DNA of 64,000 bases from Cruorifilaria tuberocauda. Lineage: Eukaryota; Nematoda; Chromadorea; Rhabditida; Onchocercidae. Position 1 is the stretch's first letter; each line of letters begins with the position of its first letter. Positions 63,971 to 64,000 of this stretch are shown here, one piece after another. Both the position numbers and the translations under genes were made by a program. The stretch lies in contig JABVXU010000075.1 in the NCBI GenBank assembly GCA_013365365.1, positions 112,915-176,914 of the forward strand, in the 5' to 3' direction. The notes under the pieces were generated by a model that saw only the letters and a program-made list of their open reading frames with translations, searched no databases and was not told the DNA's origin.

Positions 63971-64000
63971 AATAATAATAATAATAATAATAATAATAAT
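63971..64000. repeat. (AAT)n microsatellite at the window edge
   Basis: Ten uninterrupted AAT units run to the end of the window and may continue beyond it. Confidence 0.95.

Larger units (their letters stand above)
53400..64000. other. Gene desert upstream of NMNAT
   Basis: 10.6 kb without a confident gene. The left part is NMNAT promoter sequence. From about 53.6 to 61.4 kb the plus strand is visibly purine-rich in many places (for example 54.77-54.86, 55.44-55.72 and 57.10-57.18 kb); from about 61.65 to 62.5 kb it turns pyrimidine-rich. Long minus-strand ORFs (55301-54867, 144 codons; 57421-56936, 161 codons) follow this skew, have Phe/Leu/Ser/Ile-rich composition and no domain, and are not called. 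Local repeats and weak ORFs are listed separately. Confidence 0.5.

Overview
The window looks like chromosomal DNA of a parasitic nematode, most likely a filarial or other clade III worm. It is AT-rich. Genes are split by short AT-rich introns with GT donors and TTTCAG or TTTTAG acceptors. Several genes have an acceptor a few bases before the start codon, as expected for spliced-leader trans-splicing. The proteins resemble animal families, and some (UNC-30, PIG-1, PAT-6) carry worm-type sequences. No bacterial operon, CRISPR array, rRNA, convincing tRNA or intact transposon was seen. Species cannot be settled from the sequence alone.

Layout. 1.06-4.38 kb (-): TM9SF3-type nonaspanin. 6.30-8.84 kb (+): mitochondrial glutamyl-tRNA(Gln) amidotransferase subunit A. 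8.94-12.03 kb (-): parvin/PAT-6, convergent with the previous gene, 94 bp between stop codons. 12.97-17.98 kb (-): PRP5/DDX46 spliceosomal helicase. 18.61-20.17 kb (+): pyridoxal-phosphate homeostasis protein. 20.71-22.87 kb (+): GDP-fucose transporter. 25.07-27.53 kb (-): mitochondrial seryl-tRNA synthetase. 28.83-33.43 kb (+): MELK/PIG-1 kinase. 38.34-42.01 kb (+): Pitx-class homeobox gene unc-30, with a candidate extra 5' exon at 36.5 kb and a cluster of its own class of binding site just upstream. 46.56-47.92 kb (+): two tentative small spliced genes. 48.61-50.78 kb (-): a five-exon gene of unknown function. 51.55-53.40 kb (-): nicotinamide mononucleotide adenylyltransferase. 53.4-64 kb: about 10.6 kb with no gene I can defend, only repeats, skewed strands and weak ORFs.

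The genes are mostly unrelated housekeeping and developmental loci, not one pathway. Loose themes are mitochondrial translation (amidotransferase A, seryl-tRNA synthetase), cofactor supply (PLP homeostasis, NAD synthesis) and the secretory pathway (TM9SF3, GDP-fucose transporter). I found no evidence for a novel multi-gene system. The points most worth checking are the stopless, membrane-like retained intron in the GDP-fucose transporter, the likely autoregulatory TAATCC cluster and extra 5' exon of unc-30, and the unrecognised spliced genes between 46.5 and 50.8 kb. Exon joins were made by eye from reading-frame phase and family similarity. For six genes (amidotransferase A, PLP protein, fucose transporter, UNC-30, NMNAT and the orphan) the exon lengths sum to an exact multiple of three.
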